From positions 1 through 7,705 of the forward strand of contig JAIFMH010000083.1 in NCBI GenBank assembly GCA_020048595.1: a DNA stretch of 7,705 bases, in the 5' to 3' direction. The position numbers were made by a program, and so were the translations under genes. Below are positions 1-6,521 of this stretch, piece by piece (positions within the stretch are counted from its first letter, which is position 1; each line of letters opens with the position of its first letter). The notes beneath the pieces were generated by a model. The model worked only from the letters and a program-made list of their open reading frames with translations. It had not been told where the DNA came from and did no database searches. The stretch is from Bacteroidota bacterium. GTDB taxonomy: Bacteria > Bacteroidota > Bacteroidia > Bacteroidales > UBA4417.

Positions 1-1353
1 ACTTCCCCTGCAATTATCCGTGATGTGGATAAATGTATTATGTGTCGTCGTTGCGAGATGATGTGTAACGACGTTCAGACTGTTGGTGTTCTTTCGGCTG
101 TAAATCGCGGATTTATGTCCGTTGTTGCTCCGGCTTTCGAAATGAACCTCGACCACAGCGTTTGCACCTATTGCGGACAATGTGTTGCAGTTTGTCCTAC
201 AGGCGCTTTAACTGAAGTGGATCATACCAACCAGGTTATACGTGCGCTGGCTGATCCGTCAAAAACCGTTATCGTGCAAACCGCCCCTGCTGTTCGTGTA
301 GCTTTAGGCGAAGAATTCGGAATGGAACCAGGAACAAGAGTTACCGGAAAAATGGTTACAGCATTACGTAATCTTGGATTTGATTATGTATTTGATACCG
401 ACTTCGCTGCCGACCTTACCATTATGGAAGAAGGCACTGAACTGCTCGACCGTCTCACCCGGCATTTGAAAGGTGACAAAACTGTAAAATTACCTATGCT
501 CACATCATGCTGCCCGGGCTGGGTTAGTTTCTTCGAACACCAGTTCCCCGAAATGAGTGATATTCCATCCACAGCTCGCTCACCGCAGCAAATGTTTGGC
601 GCTATCGCAAAAACTTATTTTGCAGATAAGCTTGGTATTAAACGCGAGAACCTGGTTGTAGTTTCCATCATGCCTTGTCTTGCAAAAAAATACGAATGCC
701 AACGCGATGAATTCGCAACAAATGGTAATCCGGATGTTGACTTTGCAGTTTCAACACGGGAACTTGCACATCTTATAAAACAGGCCAATATTGATTTCAA
801 TATTTTACCTGATCAGGATTTCGACAAACCGATGGGAGAATCAACAGGCGCAGCTGTAATTTTTGGCACAACAGGAGGAGTTATTGAAGCAGCAGCGAGA
901 ACTGCCTATGAAATTTTCACAGGTAAGACACTGGAGAAAGTTGACTTCAAACAACTACGCGGCATGGAATGGATTCGTGAAGCAACCGTTGATTTTGATG
1001 GAACTCCAATAAAAATCGGAATTGCTCATGGTTTAGGCAATGCCCGCAAACTTTTGCAGGACATTAAGGATGGCAAATCCGAATATCATGCAATTGAAAT
1101 CATGGCTTGTCCCGGTGGTTGTATCGGTGGAGGCGGACAACCGTTGCACCATGGTGATACAAGCATTCTGATGGCTCGTCAAAAAGCTATTTATAGCGAA
1201 GATTCAAGCAAAGTTATCCGAAAATCGCACGAAAACCCTTATATCCAGACGCTTTATGCTGATTTCCTTGGCAAACCGATGAGCGAAAAGGCGCATCACT
1301 TGTTGCACACACATTATTTCGACAGAAGTAAACCAGCCGAAATTGACGAATAA
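1..1353 (+). CDS. hydA: [FeFe] hydrogenase catalytic subunit, HydA-type of NAD-linked HydABC complexes (5' end cut by window edge)
   Basis: This is the catalytic subunit of a soluble [FeFe] hydrogenase, which reduces protons or oxidises H2 at the H-cluster. The frame is open to the first base (T-S-P-A-I-I-R-D...), so the GTG at 25 is internal and the gene starts upstream. Numbering the 450 visible residues from the edge, two ferredoxin [4Fe-4S] motifs lie at Cys12/15/18/22 and Cys55/58/61/65. The three H-cluster signatures follow: TSCCPGW (Cys170, the proton-transfer position, and Cys171, a ligand), MPCLAKKYE (Cys226, Lys229, Glu232), and ExMACPGGCxxGGGQP (Glu366, Cys370, Cys374). All key residues are intact. 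A small-subunit-like tail (ENPYIQTLYADFLGKP, from about 411) closes the protein. Family members are usually near 580 residues, so about 130 N-terminal residues, expected to carry a [2Fe-2S] domain and further clusters, are off-window. The NuoE-like gene 39 nt downstream supports an NAD(H)-linked, possibly bifurcating complex. The bifurcating mode is inferred and cannot be read from this subunit. Confidence 0.96.
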   Translation, partial: TSPAIIRDVDKCIMCRRCEMMCNDVQTVGVLSAVNRGFMSVVAPAFEMNLDHSVCTYCGQCVAVCPTGALTEVDHTNQVIRALADPSKTVIVQTAPAVRVALGEEFGMEPGTRVTGKMVTALRNLGFDYVFDTDFAADLTIMEEGTELLDRLTRHLKGDKTVKLPMLTSCCPGWVSFFEHQFPEMSDIPSTARSPQQMFGAIAKTYFADKLGIKRENLVVVSIMPCLAKKYECQRDEFATNGNPDVDFAVSTRELAHLIKQANIDFNILPDQDFDKPMGESTGAAVIFGTTGGVIEAAARTAYEIFTGKTLEKVDFKQLRGMEWIREATVDFDGTPIKIGIAHGLGNARKLLQDIKDGKSEYHAIEIMACPGGCIGGGGQPLHHGDTSILMARQKAIYSEDSSKVIRKSHENPYIQTLYADFLGKPMSEKAHHLLHTHYFDRSKPAEIDE

Positions 1354-1392
1354 CCTAGGAAAATCAGGTAAAAATTTTAAAGAAAAACCGTT

Positions 1393-1875
1393 ATGGCAAA
1401 TATAAAAATAAGCGAGCAGAAGGTTCTACAAATAGAAGCCATCTGCAAAGAATTCAACAACGAAAAGGGCGAGCTGATCAATGTGCTGCACAAAACACAA
1501 AGCCTGGTAGGTTACCTACCGGCCGAAGTTCAGGAAATTATATCGAAAAACCTGAACTGTTCAGTTGCTCATGTTTACGGCGTTGTTACCTTTTATTCGT
1601 TCTTCACTATGATTCCTAAAGGTGAATTCCCGATCAGCATTTGTATGGGAACAGCCTGCTATGTGCGCGGAGCCGAAAAAGTACTCGACGAGTTTAAACG
1701 TATCCTGAATGTTCCGGTTGGACAAACCACACCCGACGGAAAATTTTCGCTCAGCTGCCTGCGTTGCGTTGGAGCCTGCGGACTTGCACCGGTTGTAATG
1801 GTAGGCGAAAAGGTATATGGACGTGTATCACCTGATGGTGTTAAGGATATTATCAAAGAGTACAAACAGGTATAA
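1393..1875 (+). CDS. hydC: NuoE/HydC-like [2Fe-2S] subunit of NAD-linked hydrogenase
   Basis: This 160-residue protein belongs to the 24-kDa NuoE family, a helical N-terminal part followed by a thioredoxin-like [2Fe-2S] domain. The four cluster ligands are present as C-x4-C (Cys84 and Cys89 in SICMGTACYVRGAEKV) and C-x3-C (Cys125 and Cys129 in LRCVGACGLAP). The conserved VYGVVTFYSFF segment lies at about 61-71. Length is normal for the family. In HydABC hydrogenases this subunit works with the flavin/NAD subunit HydB to pass electrons between NAD(H) and HydA. It follows hydA by 39 nt on the same strand with no terminator between, so the two are probably co-transcribed. The ATG at 1393 is the natural start, with no clear Shine-Dalgarno sequence, as is common in Bacteroidota. 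Sequence alone does not exclude a NuoE subunit of another NAD-linked enzyme, but the position beside hydA makes HydC by far the likeliest. Confidence 0.93.
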   Translation: MANIKISEQKVLQIEAICKEFNNEKGELINVLHKTQSLVGYLPAEVQEIISKNLNCSVAHVYGVVTFYSFFTMIPKGEFPISICMGTACYVRGAEKVLDEFKRILNVPVGQTTPDGKFSLSCLRCVGACGLAPVVMVGEKVYGRVSPDGVKDIIKEYKQV

Positions 1876-2048
1876 TTGGCCTATGTTGAAACAGGATAAT
1901 TGTCACATTCATGAGGAAAGAATTACAACACTTTGGCCTTGCAGGGTGTAAATTCTCCAGGCTCAAATTCCAAAGGAAGTGGAGTACACGTTTTGTTGAT
2001 TGAAATCAAGTTTTCATGGGAGTATCTGTAAAGAACTGACTGAAATAT

Positions 2049-2078
2049 AACTGCTTCTTTAACAGGAAGCAGTTTTTT
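2049..2078 (+). terminator. Rho-independent terminator after hydA-hydC
   Basis: A perfect 9-bp stem, AACTGCTTC pairing with GAAGCAGTT around an 8-nt loop (TTTAACAG), runs directly into a T tract (2073-2078). It lies about 170 nt after the hydC stop and ends the hydrogenase transcript. Confidence 0.85.
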
Positions 2079-2157
2079 CATATCTATAAACATGACTACA
2101 TCCTCATGGCAAATTATAAAATTTTTTCAACAAAAACTAAAACCACAATTTAATCGT

Positions 2158-2165
2158 TATATTTG
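2158..2165 (+). promoter_or_regulatory. Bacteroidota-type -7 promoter element for the hybrid kinase gene
   Basis: TATATTTG matches the Bacteroidota -7 consensus TAnnTTTG at every fixed position. The A+T-rich stretch upstream has no clear TTG-type -33 box at the usual spacing. Transcription would start near 2170-2172, giving a leader of about 20 nt before the ATG at 2193. This argues against the in-frame TTG at 2163, which lies inside the element. Confidence 0.55.
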
Positions 2166-2192
2166 CTTGATTTATTAACACTGTGCACCAAT

Positions 2193-3899
2193 ATGAATCT
2201 GGACTCGAACGATATAAACTCACTACGACAAGAGCTTGAACAATTAAGATCAGAAAACTCAAGGATTCAAACCGACCTCCTGAAGCAAAAAGATTTTGAA
2301 AAGTTGGAGCTGGAAGCCGAAGAGATAAAACAGCAGGCTGAAAAAGCCAACCGGATCAAGTCCGATTTCCTTTCGATGATGAGTCATGAAATACGCACTC
2401 CGATGAACGGAATTGTGGGTATGACCAGCTTACTCCTCGACACTAAAATTACAGCAGAACAGCACAATTACCTTGAAACGTTAAGGATCAGTGCTGACAA
2501 CCTGATGTCGATTATTAATGACATTCTTGATTTCTCGAAAATAGAAGCCGACAAACTGATACTTGATGAAAGTTCATTTGAACTTCGTAAATGTATTGAA
2601 GAAGCGCTTGATATCTATGCAATGAAAGCAATCGAAAAAGGAATCGATTTGCTTTATATGCTTCAGCCTGAGGCTCCTCCATTCATGATCGGTGATATGA
2701 AAAGGATAAGGCAAATACTCGGCAACCTTATAAATAATGCAATCAAATTTACTGACGAAGGCGAGATTTTCATCTCAGTTGAAAAAAAATCACAAACCAG
2801 TGAATATTGCGAACTATTGTTTTCAGTAAAAGATAGTGGTATTGGCATACAAAAAGAGAAACTTTCGTTAATTTTTGAAGCTTTTACACAAGGCGAAACC
2901 TTTGTTTCCCGTCGTTATGGAGGTACAGGTCTGGGACTTGCTATTGCCCGACATCTGGTTGGATTAATGGGCGGAAAAATCTGGGCCGAAAGTATTCCTG
3001 GTAAAGGAGCTACCTTCTTCTTTACAACTAAACTTAGAATTGCAGATACGCCTACAACAAAACTATATATCCGCGGCCAGATACCGGAACTCAGAGGAAG
3101 TAAAGTTCTTATTGTTGACAGCGATCCAACTTCAAGACAAATTTTCACTGTTCAGTTCGAAGCCTGGGGAATGAAAGCGTATACCGCCTCTAGTGCTAAA
3201 GAAGCTCTGCGGATTATTGAAAGCGAGGATACATATTTTGATTTGGGAATTCTCGATATGCAGGCTTCAGGCTTGAACGGGGTTGAATTAGCTCAAACTA
3301 TACGTGAAATTCCGTTTAAGGGAGATATGCCTTTTATACTGGTTTCGTCGGTAGGTAAAGTTAATGACCTGCCAAAAGGGTTATTCGATGCACAGCTTTC
3401 GAAACCTGTTAAACTGACTGACCTATTCGAACTTGTGCTCAGCGTAATGTCGGAAAACAGGAACCGTAAGAAAAATGTTGCAGATCATAGCGTTGATAAA
3501 AAACTCTCCGATAAACTTCCTTTAAGTATTCTGCTGGCAGAAGATAATTTCACCAACCAGGAACTTGTTGTAACGCTGATGCGGAAAATGGGTTATACCA
3601 TTGATGCTGTTGAAAATGGCCGGAAAGCACTTGAAATCATGGAACATAAATCCTTTGATATCATCCTGATGGACGTGCAGATGCCGGTAATGAACGGACT
3701 CGAAGCAACTCAGGCTATCATTGAAAAATACCCTGAAGACGTCAGGCCTTTTATTATTGCTATAACTGCCAATGCAATGCCAGGCGACCGGGAACGATTT
3801 ATTGAAGCCGGAATGGTTGATTATCTTTCAAAGCCTATCCGATTTAAGGATGTGCAGGATGTTCTGATACGTTGGGGAAGAAAGAAACATGGAAATTAA
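2193..3899 (+). CDS. Soluble hybrid sensor histidine kinase with two receiver domains
   Basis: This is a cytoplasmic two-component phosphorelay protein of 568 residues counted from the ATG at 2193. That start is preferred because the upstream TTG at 2163 overlaps the promoter element. There is no transmembrane segment and no PAS or GAF domain, only a charged N-terminal coiled coil (about 5-60). The HisKA H-box SHEIRTPMNG follows (phospho-accepting His65). The HATPase_c domain has an N-box (NLINNAIKF, Asn182), a G1 box (DSGIGI from Asp214), an F-box around FEAFTQ, and a G2 box (GGTGLGL, 243-249). Receiver 1 (about 303-420) has Asp355 and Lys404, but its usual acidic pair reads Asp309-Ser310. 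Receiver 2 (about 444-560) is complete: Glu450/Asp451, Asp494 in LMDVQMP, Thr525, Lys547. No HPt or DNA-binding output domain is fused, and no cognate regulator lies beside it, so the input signal and the next partner are unknown. It appears monocistronic. Confidence 0.95.
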   Translation: MNLDSNDINSLRQELEQLRSENSRIQTDLLKQKDFEKLELEAEEIKQQAEKANRIKSDFLSMMSHEIRTPMNGIVGMTSLLLDTKITAEQHNYLETLRISADNLMSIINDILDFSKIEADKLILDESSFELRKCIEEALDIYAMKAIEKGIDLLYMLQPEAPPFMIGDMKRIRQILGNLINNAIKFTDEGEIFISVEKKSQTSEYCELLFSVKDSGIGIQKEKLSLIFEAFTQGETFVSRRYGGTGLGLAIARHLVGLMGGKIWAESIPGKGATFFFTTKLRIADTPTTKLYIRGQIPELRGSKVLIVDSDPTSRQIFTVQFEAWGMKAYTASSAKEALRIIESEDTYFDLGILDMQASGLNGVELAQTIREIPFKGDMPFILVSSVGKVNDLPKGLFDAQLSKPVKLTDLFELVLSVMSENRNRKKNVADHSVDKKLSDKLPLSILLAEDNFTNQELVVTLMRKMGYTIDAVENGRKALEIMEHKSFDIILMDVQMPVMNGLEATQAIIEKYPEDVRPFIIAITANAMPGDRERFIEAGMVDYLSKPIRFKDVQDVLIRWGRKKHGN

Positions 3900-3923
3900 A
3901 AAAAAAAATCATTTTAAAACAGG

Positions 3924-3949
3924 AAACCGGCTTCAGCCGGTTTTTTTTT
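3924..3949 (+). terminator. Strong rho-independent terminator after the hybrid kinase gene
   Basis: An 8-bp G+C-rich stem, AAACCGGC pairing with GCCGGTTT around a TTCA loop, continues into an unbroken T run ending at 3949. It begins 25 nt after the kinase stop codon. Confidence 0.92.
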
Positions 3950-4015
3950 AATGCATTTTCAGAAGTTTTTGTTAGGATAGCACATTCCAGCAAAAAAAAC
4001 CGTAATTTTATACCA

Positions 4016-4035
4016 CGAGAAGAGACGAGACGAGA
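4016..4035 (+). repeat. Imperfect tandem pentamer (CGAGA)4
   Basis: Four head-to-tail pentamers read CGAGA-AGAGA-CGAGA-CGAGA, with a single mismatch in the second unit. They form a purine-only strand apart from the C positions. The array lies 110-130 nt upstream of the FabH-like start codon in otherwise A+T-rich DNA. Its role is unknown. Confidence 0.7.
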
Positions 4036-4090
4036 GAGCACTAAAGCAAATATCCAAATCCCCGGTTTTATAATTCTCATTTTAAAGAGA

Positions 4091-4102
4091 CGCAAAATTG
4101 CG
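4091..4102. repeat. Short inverted repeat upstream of the FabH-like gene
   Basis: CGCAA-AA-TTGCG is a perfect 5-bp dyad with a 2-nt centre, 43 nt before the ATG at 4145. It could be a protein-binding site, but nothing beyond the symmetry supports this and it could be chance. Confidence 0.3.
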
Positions 4103-4112
4103 TTTAGATAGG

Positions 4113-4120
4113 AATGTTTG
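4113..4120 (+). promoter_or_regulatory. Possible weak -7 promoter element for the FabH-like gene
   Basis: AATGTTTG matches TAnnTTTG at five of six fixed positions and sits 24 nt before the start codon, similar to the spacing seen for the kinase gene. No -33 box is visible at the expected distance. TAATTTTA at 4003-4010 is an equally imperfect alternative, and it would place the pentamer repeat near the transcript start. Confidence 0.3.
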
Positions 4121-4144
4121 TTTAACCCATAAGCGAATAAGAAC

Positions 4145-5227
4145 ATGAGCGGTAGTATTTACAGCGTAATAAAAGGAACAGGAAGCTACATTCCTTCAAA
4201 ACTGGTTAGAAACGAAGATTTCCTTGCCACTGAATTTTATGACAGCGATGGCACAAAGCTTGTAAAACCGAACCAGGAAATTATAGACAAGTTTCTGGAA
4301 ATCACCACTATTGCTCAAAGATATTATATTACTGACCAAAAAGTAACTTCAGATATCGCATATTTTGCTGCAGTTGAAGCTATTAAATCAGCAGATATTG
4401 ATAAGGAAGAACTGGATTACATCATTGTTGCACACAACTTCGGTGATGTAAAAAAAGATAATAAGAGGTCGGATTTTGTTCCTAGTCTGGCAGCCAGGGT
4501 TAAGCATAAACTGGAAATTAAAAATCCGGGTACAGTTGCCTATGATATAACTTTTGGATGCCCGGGCTGGTTACAGGCTGTTATTCAAGCAGACTATTAC
4601 ATAAAATCGGGAGACGCAAAAAAGATACTGGTTATCGGGGCCGAAGCTTTATCAAGAATTTCGGATCCGCACGACAGGGATTGTATGTTGTATGCTGACG
4701 GAGCAGGAGCCGTTGTTTTGGAAGCAAAAACCAGTGAAACACCAATTGGAATACTTGCTCATAAAACGCGTTCCGATACCTTCCTATATTCGAAAATGCT
4801 GCATATGGGTAAATCATTCAATCCTGATATTAAGAACAAGAATGAATTATTCCTGAAGATGAATGGCCGGAAGTTGTATCAATATGCTTTGGAAACGGTT
4901 CCCCAGGCTATAAAAGACTGCCTGGATAAAAGCAACACCGAGCTCAGCGAAATCAGTAAAGTACTCATCCATCAGGCTAACGGCAAGATGGATGATGCCA
5001 TATTAAAAAGGTTTTATGCTCTTTACAATATTGTTGATTTACCCGAAAATATTATGCCTATGACTGTTTCGTTCTTAGGCAATACTTCAGTTGCAACTCT
5101 GCCTACTTTGCTTGATCTGATACTAAAAAATAAATTAGACCCGCATCGCATTTCAGAAGGCGACACACTGGTTTTTGCATCCGTAGGAGCCGGCATGAAT
5201 ATTAATGCGATGGTTTATAAGATGTAA
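4145..5227 (+). CDS. 3-oxoacyl-ACP synthase III (FabH)-like enzyme, thiolase fold
   Basis: This 360-residue protein has the FabH/KAS III form of the thiolase fold. Such enzymes condense an acyl-CoA starter with malonyl-ACP or a related extender. The catalytic triad is visible: Cys139 in DITFGCPGW, His276 in LIHQANGKM, and Asn313 in SFLGNTSVATLP. The glycine-rich YADGAGAVVLEA (about 183-194) and the C-terminal FASVGAGMNINAMV (about 344-357) are also family marks. It is about 40 residues longer than housekeeping FabH, partly through an N-terminal insert (FYDSDGTKLVKPNQ, 31-44). Around the nucleophile it reads C-P-G-W, where typical FabH has C-A-G-F. No acyl carrier protein, plsX, rpmF or other fab gene is adjacent, so it is probably a specialised enzyme and not the main initiation synthase. 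Its substrate cannot be read from the sequence. It is likely transcribed alone, since a strong terminator precedes it and convergent genes follow. Confidence 0.92.
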   Translation: MSGSIYSVIKGTGSYIPSKLVRNEDFLATEFYDSDGTKLVKPNQEIIDKFLEITTIAQRYYITDQKVTSDIAYFAAVEAIKSADIDKEELDYIIVAHNFGDVKKDNKRSDFVPSLAARVKHKLEIKNPGTVAYDITFGCPGWLQAVIQADYYIKSGDAKKILVIGAEALSRISDPHDRDCMLYADGAGAVVLEAKTSETPIGILAHKTRSDTFLYSKMLHMGKSFNPDIKNKNELFLKMNGRKLYQYALETVPQAIKDCLDKSNTELSEISKVLIHQANGKMDDAILKRFYALYNIVDLPENIMPMTVSFLGNTSVATLPTLLDLILKNKLDPHRISEGDTLVFASVGAGMNINAMVYKM

Positions 5228-5537
5228 ATACGGATCATATAAACTTTGTAGTATTAAGGACAGAACATCCAAAAATGTTTCAGAACAAACCAAATCTTCT
5301 GAACAGTCGGGTTTCATCTCCTGCAGGAAGGTAAACTGATTTAAATCACATGACTATAATCCAGCTAACGGGATAATTCTCAGTATCTATTAAATCCCAA
5401 AGATAAATTCCAGGCGTCATTTCCAAAGAAGGATTATAGTTTACCCAGGTTCTTGAGATTTGAAAACTGTTGATTATATCCCTCTCTGAATGAGGTATTT
5501 TATACAAAAATATTTATATTTAAAGGCTTTAAAACGC
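5228..5537. other. Gene-poor interval between convergent genes
   Basis: This 310-nt stretch separates the FabH-like gene (+) from the EamA gene (minus). No intact gene is visible. It contains a 7-bp inverted repeat (TTCAGAA at 5279-5285, TTCTGAA at 5297-5303), a 10-bp palindrome TCCTGCAGGA at 5319-5328 flanked symmetrically by GTTT and AAAC, and the sorting-domain-like open stretch on the minus strand (5346-5513). None of the hairpins is followed by a T tract, so no terminator is called. Confidence 0.65.
5346..5513 (-). pseudogene. Possible relic of a type IX secretion C-terminal sorting domain
   Basis: On the minus strand a 55-codon frame runs from just after a stop (TAA, 5514-5516) to a TGA at 5346-5348. 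It has no plausible start codon: the only ATGs lie at codon 32 and at the last codon. Its final 25 residues include MTPGIYLWDLIDTE and end in SWIIVM. This resembles the closing strands of T9SS type A sorting domains, which typically read like 'L-x-P-G-I-Y-[FL]-W-x-L-x-D ... GK-x-[IV]-V' at the extreme C-terminus. The upstream part of the domain and any passenger protein are absent. I infer the decayed 3' end of a once-secreted protein. Chance resemblance in a short frame is the main alternative. Confidence 0.38.
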
Positions 5538-6416
5538 TTACTTCAACCGGTTTAGCATCATCAATATCACACCTGTCATGGTTACAATGCCGCCGAAAAC
5601 CTGAATAGCGGTAGGAAGATTACCAAAAATAAGAAAGGCGCCAATAAGCACAAACAAGCCAGTAGTACTTTGTATTATTGCTGCCCGGGATGCTTCAATA
5701 TAGCGAAGAGCTGAGTATGAAAATATGGAGGTCAGAAAAGGACCAACAAAAGATCCGACAACTATATTTAGAAATGCACTTGCAGGAATTCTGAACGAGT
5801 ACGTCCCGAAAATCATAATGATGAGTGAAAATAAAAACAGGAAAATTGCCCTGTTAATTGACAATACTACCGGGCTGATTTCACTGATGTGTTTTTTTGC
5901 AAGTACTGTTCGTGCGGCATAAAAAGCTGTGGATAGAAGCATTAGCCCGGAAGCCACTGTAATAAAACTATCTGCTGAAGTTGTTCGTAAACTCACTATA
6001 AATGCGCCCAAAAGTGCAAGAAATGCGCCTGCCAATGCGACCTTACCAAACCTCTCACTCAGTACAATAAAACCAAGCACCGAAACAAAAAGATACTCAA
6101 GGTTCCGCAGAAATGAAGGTATAGCCGGATTTGGCGAAACCTCAATGGCAGCATAAAAAGCAGTTGTAGCTACAAGTTCTATTAATCCGATATACAATAA
6201 AGTCCGGTAATCCTTCCGGGTAAAAAACTTTATCGAAAATCCACCCCTGGGATGAACTGCCATAAGGCTGTTCCAGAAAATGGCTGTTATAAACCACCAG
6301 AAGCCAAACTGAGGCAGGCTGATTTCGTTAAGGGCTGCCTTACTGAACAGGTAAACCAGCGACATGCAAATGGTCGCGATAAAGGCGTATAGGTATCCCT
6401 GGTTTGTTGTTTTCAT
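5538..6416 (-). CDS. EamA/DMT-superfamily inner-membrane transporter
   Basis: This 292-residue, highly hydrophobic protein fits the ten-helix drug/metabolite transporter layout built from two EamA repeats. Repeat 1 spans about residues 8-143 and ends in SERFGKVALAGAFLALLGAFIV. Repeat 2 spans about 153-288 and ends in GNLPTAIQVFGGIVTMTGVILMM. Both endings follow the family pattern of a loop, then a glycine-rich last helix. In repeat 1 the Glu before the last helix (E121) is present; in repeat 2 the corresponding stretch reads G-N. The ATG at 6414-6416 opens directly onto the first helix. Known family members export or import small metabolites such as amino acids, nucleosides or sugars, and the substrate here cannot be predicted. 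The outer membrane protein gene upstream on the same strand is 105 nt away, and no shared operon is evident. Confidence 0.92.
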   Translation of the reverse strand: MKTTNQGYLYAFIATICMSLVYLFSKAALNEISLPQFGFWWFITAIFWNSLMAVHPRGGFSIKFFTRKDYRTLLYIGLIELVATTAFYAAIEVSPNPAIPSFLRNLEYLFVSVLGFIVLSERFGKVALAGAFLALLGAFIVSLRTTSADSFITVASGLMLLSTAFYAARTVLAKKHISEISPVVLSINRAIFLFLFSLIIMIFGTYSFRIPASAFLNIVVGSFVGPFLTSIFSYSALRYIEASRAAIIQSTTGLFVLIGAFLIFGNLPTAIQVFGGIVTMTGVILMMLNRLK

Positions 6417-6521
6417 TTTCAGACACAGGTTAAAAAGAATTGCATTCCCATGTTGGATTGTCTATTTTTACCCTGATGAAACTTTTTGCTAAGTTACAAA
6501 TCCAGGTCTTGGCTGCTGATT

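Larger units (their letters stand above)
1876..2192 (+). other. Intergenic region between hydrogenase operon and kinase gene
   Basis: This 317-nt stretch has no convincing gene. It holds the hydrogenase operon terminator (2049-2078) and the kinase promoter element (2158-2165). A small inverted repeat, TTGATT-GA-AATCAA, lies at 1996-2009. The only start-to-stop stretch of any note is a 30-codon frame from the ATG at 1911 to 2003, with nothing recognisable in it. About 170 nt separate the hydC stop from the terminator hairpin, which leaves a fairly long 3' untranslated region of unknown role. Confidence 0.7.

Noticed and set aside
25..1353. GTG at 25 as the start of the hydrogenase
   Set aside because: The frame is open upstream to the window edge with family-like residues, and the first [4Fe-4S] cysteine would be the fourth residue. 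The N-terminal domains are simply outside the window.
1911..2003. 30-codon small frame starting ATG after hydC
   Set aside because: It has no ribosome binding site, no conserved motif and ordinary chance length. It is mentioned only as a possibility for the 3' tail.
3872..4111. 79-codon Lys-rich frame on the plus strand overlapping the kinase end
   Set aside because: It runs out of frame through the kinase C-terminus, the terminator hairpin and the poly-A/T tracts. Its composition reflects A-rich DNA and it shows no domain.
3844..4146. 100-codon minus-strand frame between the kinase and FabH-like genes
   Set aside because: It crosses the terminator, overlaps the kinase gene antisense, and has no recognisable motif. 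It is an accidental open frame.
5519..5533. Perfect dyad TTTAAAG-G-CTTTAAA just past the EamA stop, as a terminator
   Set aside because: The stem is almost all A-T with a one-base centre and no T tract directly follows on the minus strand. It is unlikely to fold stably.
6497..6504. TGGATTTG (minus strand) as a -7 box for the EamA gene
   Set aside because: It differs from TAnnTTTG at a key position, lacks a -33 box and would leave a leader of about 80 nt. The support is too weak to list as a feature.
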